Source: Abelmoschus esculentus
Lineage: Eukaryota; Streptophyta; Magnoliopsida; Malvales; Malvaceae
NCBI GenBank assembly: GCA_035048815.1
Contig: JAUCBN010000062.1
Span: 5,218,001-5,282,000 of the forward strand
Reading direction: 5' to 3'
Length of the DNA stretch: 64,000 nucleotides
Part shown: piece after piece, positions 21,901-31,966 of the stretch
Position numbering within the stretch: the stretch's first letter is position 1
Layout: each line of letters starts with the position of its first letter
Notes under the pieces: model-generated
What the model was told of the DNA's origin: nothing
The model's input: only the letters and a program-made list of their open reading frames with translations
The model's database searches: none
Made by a program: the position numbers and the translations under genes

Positions 21901-23510
21901 ATGATTGTATCATAGAGTATCATCCCGGCAAGGCGAACGTGGTCGCCGATGCTTTGAGTCGGAAGTTCATGTCGGACTTGAGAGCTTTGTTTGCTCGGTT
22001 GAGGATGAAGGATGATGGAGGTTTGTTGGCAGAGTTGCGTGTGGAGCCCACGCTTGTTCAGGAGATAAAGAGAGCACAAGTGTTAGACGAGGAGTTGATT
22101 GCTCAGTTAGAGGCTGTTCAGAGAGGTGAGTTGTCAGACTTTGAGGTACGAGATGGTGGGTTCTTGTACTTTCAAGGTCGGTTGTGTGTACCAGCTTTAG
22201 AGGATCTGAGGGATCGTATCTTGAGGGAAGCTCACCGTAGTCCGTTTTCTGTTCATCCGGGTAGTAACAAGATGTATCAGGATCTTCGTCCCTTCTTTTG
22301 GTGGCCATGCATGAAAAGAGATGTGTCAGAGTTTGTGACCAGGTGTCTAGCGTGTCAGCAAGTGAAGGCGAAACATCAGGTTCCTTCAGGTTTGCTTCAG
22401 CCTATCCAGATTCCACAGTGGAAGTGGGATCGTGTGACCATGGACTTTGTCACCGGGTTACCGATGACGTTGAGGAAACATGATGCTATTTGAGTTATAG
22501 TTGACCGGTTGACCAAGTCGGCTCACTTCTTACCGGTAAAGATGGACTACAGTTTGGAAAAGTTGGCTCAGTTGTACATAAAGGAGATCGTGAGGTTGCA
22601 TGGTGTACCTTCATCGATCATATCGGATAGGGATCCGAGGTTCACGGCGAGGTTGTGGAGGTCTATCCACGAGGCTTTAGATACCAAGTTGCACTTTAGT
22701 ACAGCTTTTCATCCTCAGACAGATGGACAGTCTGAGAGAGTCATCGAAATCTTGGAGGATATGCTTCGGTGTTGTGCTGTGGACTTTGCTCGCAGTTGGG
22801 AGGAGCAGTTACCGTTGGTAGAGTTTGCTTACAACAACAGTTATCAGTCAAGCATCAAGATGGCTCCTTTCGAGGCCTTGTACGGGCGTAAGTGTAGGAC
22901 ACCCTTGTGTTGGACAGAGCTTAATGAGAGAAAGATAGTGGGTTCAGAGCTTGTTAAGGAAACCGAAGAAAAAGTTCAGATCATCAAAGAGAGGTTGCAA
23001 GCAGCTTTTGATAGACAGAAGGCTTATGCGGATAAGAAGCGTAAGCACATCGAGTATGAGCTTGGTGAGAAAGTGTTTCTCAAGGTATCTCCGTGAAAAG
23101 GGATCATCCGGTTCGGTCGTAAAGGGAAGTTAAGTCCAAGGTACATAGGGCCTTATGAGGTTCTTCAGAGGATTGGACCGGTAGCTTATCGGCTAGCTTT
23201 GCCTCCGGAGTTGGCACGTATACACGATGTGTTCCACGTGTCCATATTGAGACGTTACCGTTCCGATCCGTCGCATGTGGTTCAGCTTGAGGAAATCGAA
23301 GTCAATATAGATTTGACTTATGAGGAAAGACCTATAGGGATCTTGTATAAAGGAGTTAAGGAGCTTCGGAACAAGTGCATACCTCTGGTAAAGGTTTTGT
23401 GGAGAAACCACGGAATAGAAGAAGCAACGTGGGAAACGGAGAAGGACATGAGAGCTCAGTATCCCCATCTCTTCCTGACAGGTAAATTTCGAGGACGAAA
23501 TTTTCTTTAA
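18906..23510 (+). pseudogene. Ty3/gypsy gag-pol polyprotein, one frame with seven stops
   Basis: A single frame from the ATG at 18906 to the stop at 23508-23510 keeps register throughout. Its interruptions are stops at 19179, 19413, 19689, 20229, 20379, 22491 and 23094. The order is gag (LLKGNAREWW near 19260; zinc knuckle CFQCGSSEHFVRDC near 19915), protease (ALVDSGSTHSYI near 20175), reverse transcriptase (20690-21330, FIDDILVYS near 21190), RNase H (FSDASLNGLGCVLMQ near 21630), integrase zinc finger and core (22250-22960) and a chromodomain-like C-terminus (23390-23470). It would make particles and copy and insert the element. An unusual point is that there is no frameshift. The listed stops look like CAG-to-TAG or TGG-to-TGA changes. 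Confidence 0.93.
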
Positions 23511-23521
23511 GGAGGGGAGAG
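23509..23521 (+). other. Polypurine tract
   Basis: AAGGAGGGGAGAG lies directly before the 3' LTR and overlaps the polyprotein stop codon, as usual for this clade. Confidence 0.88.
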
Positions 23522-23522
23522 T

Positions 23523-25031
23523 TCTAACGACCCGGATTCGGATCCGAGTGTCGGTTTAACCCGATGGGTTTGGGCCTTGGTTTTGGGCCCGGGTTAGTGT
23601 GGTTTTGGGCCTTAGGCTTGTTGGGCTTATGAGTTGTTGGTGAGGGATTTTTCGTAAATGCCTAATTAGATGACAAAGAGGGGGGGTAGAGAGTTACTCC
23701 TCTGCAAAGATGATCTCACATCTCTTTTTCTTTTCTTCCCATCTTCCCCATCTTGTTAGCAAGGAAAAGTAAGAGCTAAAGGTAAGATCTTTAAGAGTTA
23801 TGGTTGGAATCTCGTTGTTATGGTAGAGGAGATGTTATAAGACTGTTGGGGATCTATAAAACAAGCTAAAGAAGTGTTAGTTTGGTGGAGAGAAAGGTTT
23901 AAGCGGGGGTTTTGAGGGGAGTACGGGATTGGGTTTTTGGAGAGCCTAAATCCTAGTTGTTAGTGTTTTTAAGCTTTAAGGAGCATCTTAGAGTGGTTCT
24001 AAGTTATTGTTACTCTTCCCTTTGTAGAGAAACAAGTGGAAGAGCCATCATCAAGCTTGAGGAAGAAGAAATCTTGAGGTTGAGCTTAGAGCTCGGGTTG
24101 TGGCTTTCTTGCTGTTTTTAGCTCAAGGTTGGTACTCCCAACTCGTTCTTTACATCTTGCATACCATGGTAGTTGCATACATATAGATGTTGAGGTATGT
24201 GTGTGTTGATTGGTGCTTGACATGCTTTAATGGTTGGTACTCCCGAATGTAGGATCCCGATGCTGTGTGGACGCGGGCCTCATTCGATGATACTCGATGT
24301 GACATTCCGAGTATGGGATTTGGAGGATCCCGATGTTGTGTGGACGCGGGCCTCAAATCTCGGATGTAGGATCCCGATGCTGTGTGGACGCAAGCCTCAT
24401 CCTGAGTATGGGATCCCGATGCTGTGTGGACGCGGGCCCTACTCGTAGTGTAGGATCCCGATGCTGTGTGGACGCAGGCCTCGCTACTTTGTGTTGTTGC
24501 TTGACATGTATATGTTGTGTGCATCATTATACATTATTTATGCCATGTAGTAGGCAAGCATGCTAGATCATCATATCATGCACGATATTTTATATGTTAT
24601 GCTTTACTGCTTATGATATGCATGATGTTGGCCGAGTTCGGCGTATCCACTGAGCTTTCGTAGCTCAGCGTTCGAAATATGTTTTCGTGCGTAGGTTAGG
24701 TGAAGTCGGTTTGTGGAGCACCATCAAGGTTGGATTTCAGCATCGACCGTGTTGTCAGAGTACATGTATTAGATTTAGTGGGCTTGTACTATGCCGAACC
24801 CTATGTAATGTAACTCTGTTTATTTTAATTTCGGTCGAATGTTTTAATGGTTTGTAATATTTTGGAGCTCCGATCACATTATACTATTTTGGGCTTGTGT
24901 TTTATCTTAATGGATTTTATGAATCATATTTGGATTGAATTTGATTTTAATTTGTTGGGCTTTTGGAAGAAATTTTTGAAACACAGGTTTTGGGCCGGAG
25001 GCCCAATGTGACATCCGGGTCGGATGTTACA
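23523..25031 (+). repeat. 3' LTR (1509 bp, internally deleted)
   Basis: This matches the 5' LTR except for small changes and one large gap. Sequence corresponding to 17267-17940 is absent, and six bases (TGGTAC) fill the junction near 24236. The gap removes the palindrome cluster but keeps the main hairpin array (24245-24490). Its first two bases read TC where the 5' LTR has TG. The hairpin TGAGCT/AGCTCA is at 24651-24667. Confidence 0.92.
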
Positions 25032-25036
25032 AGTAT

Positions 25037-26840
25037 AATGTCAAATAAATTAAAGGTCTCATCTTAAAAAAATTATATATCCTAACATTCATTTGAGTAG
25101 TCATTTTAATTAGAAAATATTTTTTTCTTAATATTTTATTTTTAAAAAAATAATCTAATATCATAGATTTATCCAAAAAAAAATCATCTAATATAACTAG
25201 AAATTTCAAACGAAAAAATAATATGAGTCCGTCAAACTTTAAAAGATATTTTTAATATTTTACTTAGATTAGAATGAATAAATATCTTTTGAACTAATAA
25301 TAACCGCTAATTTAATTGAATAGAGAAAAAAATAATTAAAAGAGCCTAAAAATAAAAATAAAATAATTGGAACACTTTTATTTTAAAATTATCGTAAGGC
25401 ACAAACTAATGCTTAAAAACAAAACTAAGACAAGCTAAGAAATTGATAAAAAAAATTAAATAAACAATATTATTGATAATAAAAAATAAATAATATAACA
25501 CAAACATTAAAAAAATGATAGCCTTATAAAAAATAATTGATTTTATTTGAAAACTGATCTCATAAAATGTGTTTAGTTTTTAACGTTTAATAATAATTAA
25601 TTAATTAATTAATTAATTAATTAAAAGGGAATAAATGTGAAATAAATATTACTTATCTCTTAATGACAATAAAGTTAAAATTCAAAATTTTACCACAATA
25701 ACACTACGTAGCAATTGCCTTTGCAACTGAAAAATTAAACGTAACATTCAAGTAACAAGTAATTAATATGTACGTTATAAGAAAAACATTACTAAAATAT
25801 CATTAAAAAGTAATAAAGGGTTAATGAAAAAAGAAATATTATTATTTTAAATTAAATGATTTAGGCTGCGTTTAAAATATTATCAGAAGCAATACTAAAC
25901 AGTTAACGTCTAGATGAAAAACTGCGTTCGAAAAGTGTTTTTCAACCCAAACACAAAAACTAAAATTTTTAGTTTTTACGGTTAAAAAAGTGTTTAGGAG
26001 TCAGATTATAATTTTAACCTTCATTTATTATGTTTTATTATAATTTACAAATACATAATTATATTTAACATAAATTATTTTTTTAGTTTAAAAATTATAT
26101 ATATTCATGTAAAAATTATATATTTTTTCAAAAGAATTTCTAAAATGAATTTTTCAAAAATAATTTATATATTCATTTATTAATATTTTATATTTTATCA
26201 TAATTTAAGTTAATATTATAATACGAAAGAATTTGATTATCATTTAAATATATATTTTTAACTTATAACATCAGGTCTAAAATAATCATTTATTTTCTCA
26301 AAAGCACTTTTTGACAGCAAAACTAAACACATATATCCCAAACCAAAAATTTCAAAAAGAACTTTTTCATTATACTTTTTTACCATATTTTTCCATTATA
26401 CTTTTCAAAAGCAATGCTAAATTAACCCTTAGATTTTAATAATTTATCTTCACGATACATATAATAATTAAAGAGTTAAAATTTAAGAATAAATATTATT
26501 TTCTAACTACATAAAATTATTTAAAATATAATATATATTAAAACTTGTGGAATAGTCTTAGTGATAAAAGGTGATATATTACATTCAAACATTATATATT
26601 TATGGTGTCCGTACGTTATTAAAGATTTAAAAAATAATAATAGATACTATTTTATAATTGCACCATCATATTATAAAATTAAAATATATTGTATATAAAT
26701 AATGACATTTGTATTTCTAAACTTCTCTAATTTTTTTAGATTGAACCATTTAAATTCTTTAGATTTTAAAAAGTTTCATTGAAATTTTTAAAATTTATAC
26801 TTTTTAACTTTAAATTTAGAGTGAATTTCTAAAGATTTTC
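25037..26840. other. AT-rich spacer with a probable MITE
   Basis: No gene is seen. A (TTAA)n microsatellite lies at 25597-25624. Between about 25862 and 26431 the ends look like an inverted pair (left AGGCTGCGTTTAAAAT and AGAAGCAATACTAAAC, right AAAAGCAATGCTAAAT and AACCCTTA), in the style of a hAT-like MITE. Target duplication is unclear. Confidence 0.5.
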
Positions 26841-27576
26841 AAAGGATTAAAAGAAAAATCAATCCGTAAATATTGCCCCATTATAAACTATTTTTGTTCG
26901 TTTTTAATCTTTAAACTATTTTTGTAAAAATAATTTTTTAAATTATTTGTATCGCTTTAAGTCCGATAATTATTTAAATTAAAAAATTATTTTGACCAAT
27001 CGAAAGGAAGAACGTGATTTTTTTTCATTCCGTAGGGATCAAGAGATTAGATCTAGCCGTAAGAAGAATGCTTGGCTGATAAATAATTTACTTTTTGATC
27101 TTCGATCCCCTCAGTCACTACGAACGCCTCCGATCAATGCAATGGGATGTGTCTATTTATCTATCTATCTCTTGACTCGAAATAAGAACATACTTGAAAA
27201 AAGATCTTAGAGTATTTAGGGTTGAGCCAAGAGAGTCTCTTAACGCCCTCTTTTTTTTTTCTTCCCATCAGAGTTATTTTTTATTTCAAAAATAATTGTC
27301 ATGCTAAGGAAGGAGAAGGAAACAAGTACACTTGGAGAGCGCAATACAACGGAGAGTTGTATGTTGCGTTCGGGAAGGATGAATCGCTTTTGATAAAATA
27401 TTGACACATTAAAAAAAAGTTGACTAATATATAGTTTAGGAACTAAAGAAAAAAATATAGTTTAAGGACTTAAAATGATAAAATATGATAATTTAGGGAC
27501 TTATTTTGACTATAATTTAAGAGTTGAAAACAAACAAAAGACATAATTTAAGGATTGATTATTCGTTTAAACCTTT
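26841..27576. mobile_element. TIR element that carries plastid DNA
   Basis: AT-rich arms on both sides of the plastid-like insert are inverted copies. The left arm begins AAAGGATTAAAAGAA then AATCAATCCGTAAAT. The right arm, read on the other strand, begins AAAGGTTTAAACGAA then AATCAATCCTTAAAT. Both continue with TTAAACTAT and TTTAAGTCC motifs, each arm being about 130-150 bp. This looks like a Mutator-type or similar terminal-inverted-repeat element that has captured a fragment. I could not find a target duplication. Confidence 0.55.
26996..27395 (+). other. Plastid-derived DNA (NUPT), trnI-GAU intron-like
   Basis: This sequence is much less AT-rich than its surroundings. I recognise it as the later part of the plastid trnI-GAU intron in the rRNA operon (for example CGTAAGAAGAATGCTTGG, GCAATGGGATGTGTC and GAGAGTTGTATG). 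It carries several substitutions, small deletions and an inserted TCTA repeat compared with what I remember of that intron. Neither the tRNA exons nor rRNA are included. The ORFs inside (26992-27404) are not genes. Confidence 0.75.
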
Positions 27577-29365
27577 CTCGAAAGAAAGTGTGTTATAAGA
27601 AAACATAAGGATGACAAAACTATACAATCATAACTTTAAGATTTTTTTTGAATATCAGGATCAAAGTGAGATATGAAAATTTTTTAAAAGCATTTAGAGT
27701 GAATTCAAGTATATGCTACAAGTTCTCCGCTTGTCCCGTTATGATATATTTTAATTATATAATTATTATTTTTATAAAAATATCAATATATAAATATTTT
27801 TAATTTTATTAATTTTTGAGTTTATGCTAATCATAAAATAACGGTCAATGGTTTTAACTTTATTCTTTAGAATATATATTCTTTCATGTAAATGATTTAA
27901 AAATAATTTTATTTTATTTTTTATATAGATTTAAAGTTACTTAAAATCATATTTTAAAATTATGATGATAGATTAACTAAATCTAACTTTTATCATCCAT
28001 AAAGATTATTTTTTTTAATTTTTAAATCGGATTAAATTACAATCAAATTTAAAAACTAATACATTAGATCAAAACCGATAAATTAATATATAATATCAAG
28101 ACAAAATGAGATCAAATTTAAAAATTTATAGGTCAAGATAAGTTCAAGACTGCCAAAAATCAATACCAACTTGTTACCATCCCTGAGAAACTATGTTCCT
28201 TCAACAAAAAAGGTGTCATATACAGTACACTCATAAATCCCCTGACGCAGGTTATGTTTATTCTTTTTAGTCAGCCGATACACCTTTCAGTTTCCCAGTG
28301 TTAAAACAACCGAAAGGGTCGTAAATAAACCAAACATTCAATAAAATATTTGTGAATCATTCGGCGAAAAATTTATTATGTTTGTTTATTTATTAAACGA
28401 ACAAATATAAAAGTATATTTTTATATGTTTAATTAAATAAACGAATATAAACAAAGGGCTTGTTCGTTATTATATTCATGAACATTCGATAATCTATTAA
28501 TTTATGTTCGTTGGTTTATATTGATTTATATTTATTCTAATATATCTAATAAGAATATTTATTGTTTAATTAAACCAAATTAATTGATCAAACCAAAACT
28601 GATAATTTTAGTTTCAACTAATAATTAAGAGTTTTTAAAATCTTAATTATCAATTAATTTAATTTAAAATTGATTAATTAACTAAATTAATCGAATTAAT
28701 CTAAAATATTAAATATTTAACACATTACATATGTTTATGTCTATTTATGTTTATTTATTATATTAACAAACAAACATTAACACAAACAAATTATAATCCT
28801 TAATAAACAAACAAAAAGAAACTATGTTCCTTAATAAACGAAAACAAACAAGAAATTATATTCGATTATATTCGTTTTCGTTCATTTATTCGGTTAAGTT
28901 AAACGAACAATTATAAACACATCTACGTTCATATTTGTTATACAACCTACCCATCGCCATCACCATCACTGAAGTGGGGAAGTTTTCTCCAATCCCAAAA
29001 CATGAGTATGTTTCCATATAGAAAGTTTGTTGACATATCCATCTTCACATGCTTTAATATTAACTTCGCAGCATTCAATTCCCTTTATACTTTCACCAAT
29101 AAACCCCTTAAACATAGACAACAATCTTCTTCATAAGCACATTAAGCCCTTTGTTTTTTTACCTATGATCCATGATCAGATGTCCATTGCGGAAAAACTC
29201 TTATCATGGAACTAAATAGAAATTATGAGATTCCAACGACTATTCTCAACCATTCATAGCTTTTCATGAGAATATTCACCTTAAACCTTCATACAAAGTC
29301 AACTTCTCAAAACATATTAAAGCATAGTATAGAAACAGAAATTCATATTAAATCTCAAGGGCCTT
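27577..29365. other. AT-rich spacer with dispersed repeat
   Basis: No gene is seen. Positions about 28320-28930 hold many AAACGAACAAA and TTCGTTTATTT blocks plus a CCAAATTAATTGATC-type segment, typical of a decayed inverted-repeat MITE or two nested ones. The rest is featureless AT-rich DNA. Confidence 0.45.
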
Positions 29366-29370
29366 CGGAG

Positions 29371-29425
29371 GAAGGCAACACCTGGACGAGGAGCTTGACC
29401 AGGCTGATCAAGATATTCATCCTAA
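29371..29425 (-). other. Duplicated copy of the eS26 last exon
   Basis: On the - strand a TTTAG acceptor is followed by a near copy of the last coding exon (PGQAPRPGV encoded again). It begins about 15-20 bases after the real stop codon. It would lie in the 3' untranslated region, or it could act as an alternative last exon in phase 0. Confidence 0.7.
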
Positions 29426-29437
29426 ACCTCAAGGGGT

Positions 29438-31209
29438 TTAAACATGTGGAGGAACGGCAACACCTGGACGAGGAGCTTGACCAGGCTTTGGCATATCATC
29501 CTGAATGAATAAAACAGCATATACGATTAATGAAGATTCTGAATGCAAGTAAAAATGAAAGGATTATGAAAACAAAATCATAAGTACAGAAGAAACAGGC
29601 CAAGAGCATAACAGATGCAAAGCTTCTTATAAATTTGAAGGCAAATCCAAATAGAGTTCATGAGCTCATTTCTATAACATGAAAGAAAAACAAAGTAATT
29701 TCTTTGTTTTCGAGGGGGGATCTTCTGTATCAAAAGTATGCAAATTTTAGACTTCACAAAAAACCCAACACCTAGAGATACCTGCCATTTACAAGATAAA
29801 GCCTATACACGTAAATCCCTAAAGGCTTGCATCATACATAATATAATAGAGAGAATCATTCTAATGAAGGTCATGCACCACAATAAGCAAAACATTGGCA
29901 AGATTCTATCAGTCGTAAGGATGACTCTGATAACTAGGTTCTAGGAATATCCCATCCAATATTGATAAATAATCCACCAAGAAAAGGCCACTGACTAAGC
30001 AGTTTAGATGGTTATTGACTATAAGGGACTTGTTCATCCCATAAGCAATTCAGGGGCAGACCGAAGTCCCAAAAGACTTGCATCATACATAAAATAATAC
30101 AGACAATCATTCTAATGATGGTCCCAAAAGACTTGCATCATACATAACATTGCCAAAATTCTATCAGTCCTATGGCGAACTTCTGTAAATAAGTTATATT
30201 ATTCAAGGCATTTTCCATCTGACGATGATCATAAACCACTAAAAAATGTACTGGAAGAGTGATTCAGATGGCAATTAGGCATTAGAGACTAGCACATCCC
30301 TAAGAATTGAAACATCTGCTCACAAAGCGACTTAGGACCCCCTAAAGAATTGCAAAAACACCCTTCATAACTCTATACAGCATATAAAAAAAGAACCACT
30401 CTAGAAATTGGTCATAAGTCAGGAAACTCATGAAAGGGTTCGATGGCTAAATTTCAGTTAACATCTAAAAATTCATCTTAAAAAGCCATGCGATGAAAGC
30501 AAATGATAAGCAATTCATGCATAACAAGAACACCATTTCAATCACACCACAAATATAGACCATTGATAGTGAAAGGCAACACATCATGGGTTACAAAAAA
30601 GATGTACCCTGCGTCTGATGAAGCGTTGAGGCGGGTCACGGTTCCTCCTGTCGGTGCGAGATCGGACCCTCACAACATGGGAGTGGATAGCACACGAAAC
30701 ACAGTATTGCATCTTCACATACAGCTTAGGCAGAGTGTAGGCTATAAGCAATTAATCAAACAATAAATCCAAATATAAGTACCATAATAAGAAAACCAAT
30801 ATCTAACTGGGAAATGAAAAATGAAAAATGAAAATTACAGTCATAGACACAGGCTTCTTGGACATCCCTGACAGCAGCTTGTTCCACAATGTTCCTCACA
30901 AGAAACCTTTTGATCGACTTATCCTTTTATATTCCAAAGAAAAAAAAAAACAAATGAAATAAAATCCTTCAAACAGAAAGAGAATGAAAAAAATCCAAAT
31001 ATAAGTACCTTAGGACAGCATTTGCCGCAGTTAGAGCAGCGAATGAACTTGACATGGCCACGACCATGTTTGTTGCGACCACCATTCCTACGCTTGAAGG
31101 TCTGCAAAAGAAAAAATGACCCAGAGAGATTAGAATTGTGAAGAAGAAATATTTAAGATCCGATTAAGGACTGGACGGAAAACTAGAGATGAAGTGAATA
31201 TCTGACCAT
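29438..31209 (-). CDS. RPS26: 40S ribosomal protein eS26 (5 exons, 125 aa)
   Basis: eS26 is a zinc-binding protein of the small subunit near the mRNA exit channel. Exons on the - strand are 31207-31209 (the ATG alone), 31009-31101, 30839-30923, 30608-30741 and 29438-29500. All introns are GT-AG, and lengths sum to 378 bp (125 codons plus stop). Exon 2 encodes TFKRRNGGRNKHGRGHVKF and the zinc ligands CSNCGKC. Exon 3 gives KRFLVRNIVEQAAVRDVQEA, exon 4 YTLPKLYVKMQYCVSCAIHS, and exon 5 the Pro-rich tail. Plant eS26 is usually about 130 residues, so the tail is slightly short. Intron 4 is 1107 bp with internal direct repeats. I judge it intact, though several eS26 copies usually exist per genome. 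Confidence 0.93.
29501..30607 (-). repeat. eS26 intron 4 with imperfect direct repeats
   Basis: Copies of a segment containing CTTGCATCATACATAA followed by CAATCATTCTAATGA recur at about 29828, 30068 and 30128. The downstream ATTCTATCAGTC also recurs (about 29903 and 30163). This suggests local duplications within the intron. I looked for box C/D snoRNA features on the - strand and found no convincing pair. Confidence 0.55.
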
Positions 31210-31275
31210 CGTTTGGGAACTGGTGTAGAATTCGGCGCTCTCTGCTTCCTACGTGAGGGGAAGATGAAAACAAAG

Positions 31276-31329
31276 TATTTTATACTCGGGCACTGTGTAA
31301 TGGAACCCTAAATTTCCATTTCTTAGGGT
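31276..31329 (-). promoter_or_regulatory. eS26 promoter: TATA box and telo-box-like motifs
   Basis: On the - strand TATAAAATA lies at 31276-31284, about 70 bases before the ATG. AACCCTAA appears at 31304-31311 on the + strand, and a second TTAGGGT lies near 31323-31329. Telo boxes of the AAACCCTAA type are common in plant ribosomal protein promoters, which fits this gene. Confidence 0.6.
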
Positions 31330-31849
31330 AATTTGCACTAAGTTCTCTAAACAATTGGCTCGATATAATTTTAACCACTGACCTAAAAGATTTTATCAAT
31401 TAAATCATTAATTTTTTATTATTTTTAATCAAGTCACTAATCGTTACTATAATTTTGGGTCTCTTTAAATAGCTTACTCTTAATGACTTTATTAATTTAG
31501 GTAATTTTATATTTAGACCCCTTATATTTACGATTGGGCCTTTGGGATTAGAAACATAGATTTTAGAATTAGTTAAGTTGTTATTTATGCATGTACTTGA
31601 ATTGCAAGATAAAATATTAGTGATTCAGTAAATATTGTTCTACGATATTGTAGGGTGTTAATATTTTTTTTATATGTAATTGTATCTCGAATTTATTATT
31701 TTAAAATCTTTAATTTTTTTGATTTGTCTAGTAAAATAGACTGATAAGAACTCTAATGTGTTTTAATTTACGTTGAGTCATGATTGTGACAAACATGTTG
31801 GTGAGAATTTTTTGTAAATTCTAACAAAACAAGGATCATTGAAAGGTGC
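31330..31849. other. Spacer upstream of eS26
   Basis: This is AT-rich and without ORFs. I see nothing else I can support. Confidence 0.5.
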
Positions 31850-31966
31850 AATAGCTTATGTTGAGTTAATTAATCAATGAAGATGACCAAAAGGGACCGA
31901 ATTGACAATTTAAAATTTAGTGAAAGCAAATCACTAAAGAAATAAAAAATGACACAAGTAATTTAT
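31850..31966 (+). repeat. Left part of an old LTR split by a solo LTR
   Basis: This resembles the start of the LTRs at 1724 and 7066 (GAATTG, then AAATTTAGTG, AAATAAAAAATG and similar steps in the same order). It continues at 35173 after the solo LTR. It ends with the target duplication TTTAT (31962-31966). Confidence 0.6.

Larger units (their letters stand above)
16539..25031 (+). mobile_element. Complete Ty3/gypsy element, Tekay/Del-like chromovirus
   Basis: The element begins TGTAACGACCCGG and ends TGTTACA, flanked by the perfect duplication AGTAT (16534-16538 and 25032-25036). It has a 2193-bp 5' LTR, an initiator tRNA-Met primer site, one gag-pol frame with in-frame stops, a purine tract and a 1509-bp 3' LTR. 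The gag, protease, reverse transcriptase, RNase H, integrase and C-terminal chromodomain-like end (ending EEATWETEKDMRAQYPHLF) place it with the Tekay/Del chromoviruses. The LTRs look about 97% alike where both exist (by eye), so insertion is fairly recent. It is not autonomous as it stands. Confidence 0.95.

Noticed and set aside
26992..27404. ORFs within the plastid-like insert
   Set aside because: They fall in intron-derived plastid sequence and have no gene there. The reading frames are incidental.
29501..30607. snoRNA in eS26 intron 4
   Set aside because: Plant ribosomal protein introns may host snoRNAs, but I found no box C with a matching box D and short terminal stem on the - strand.
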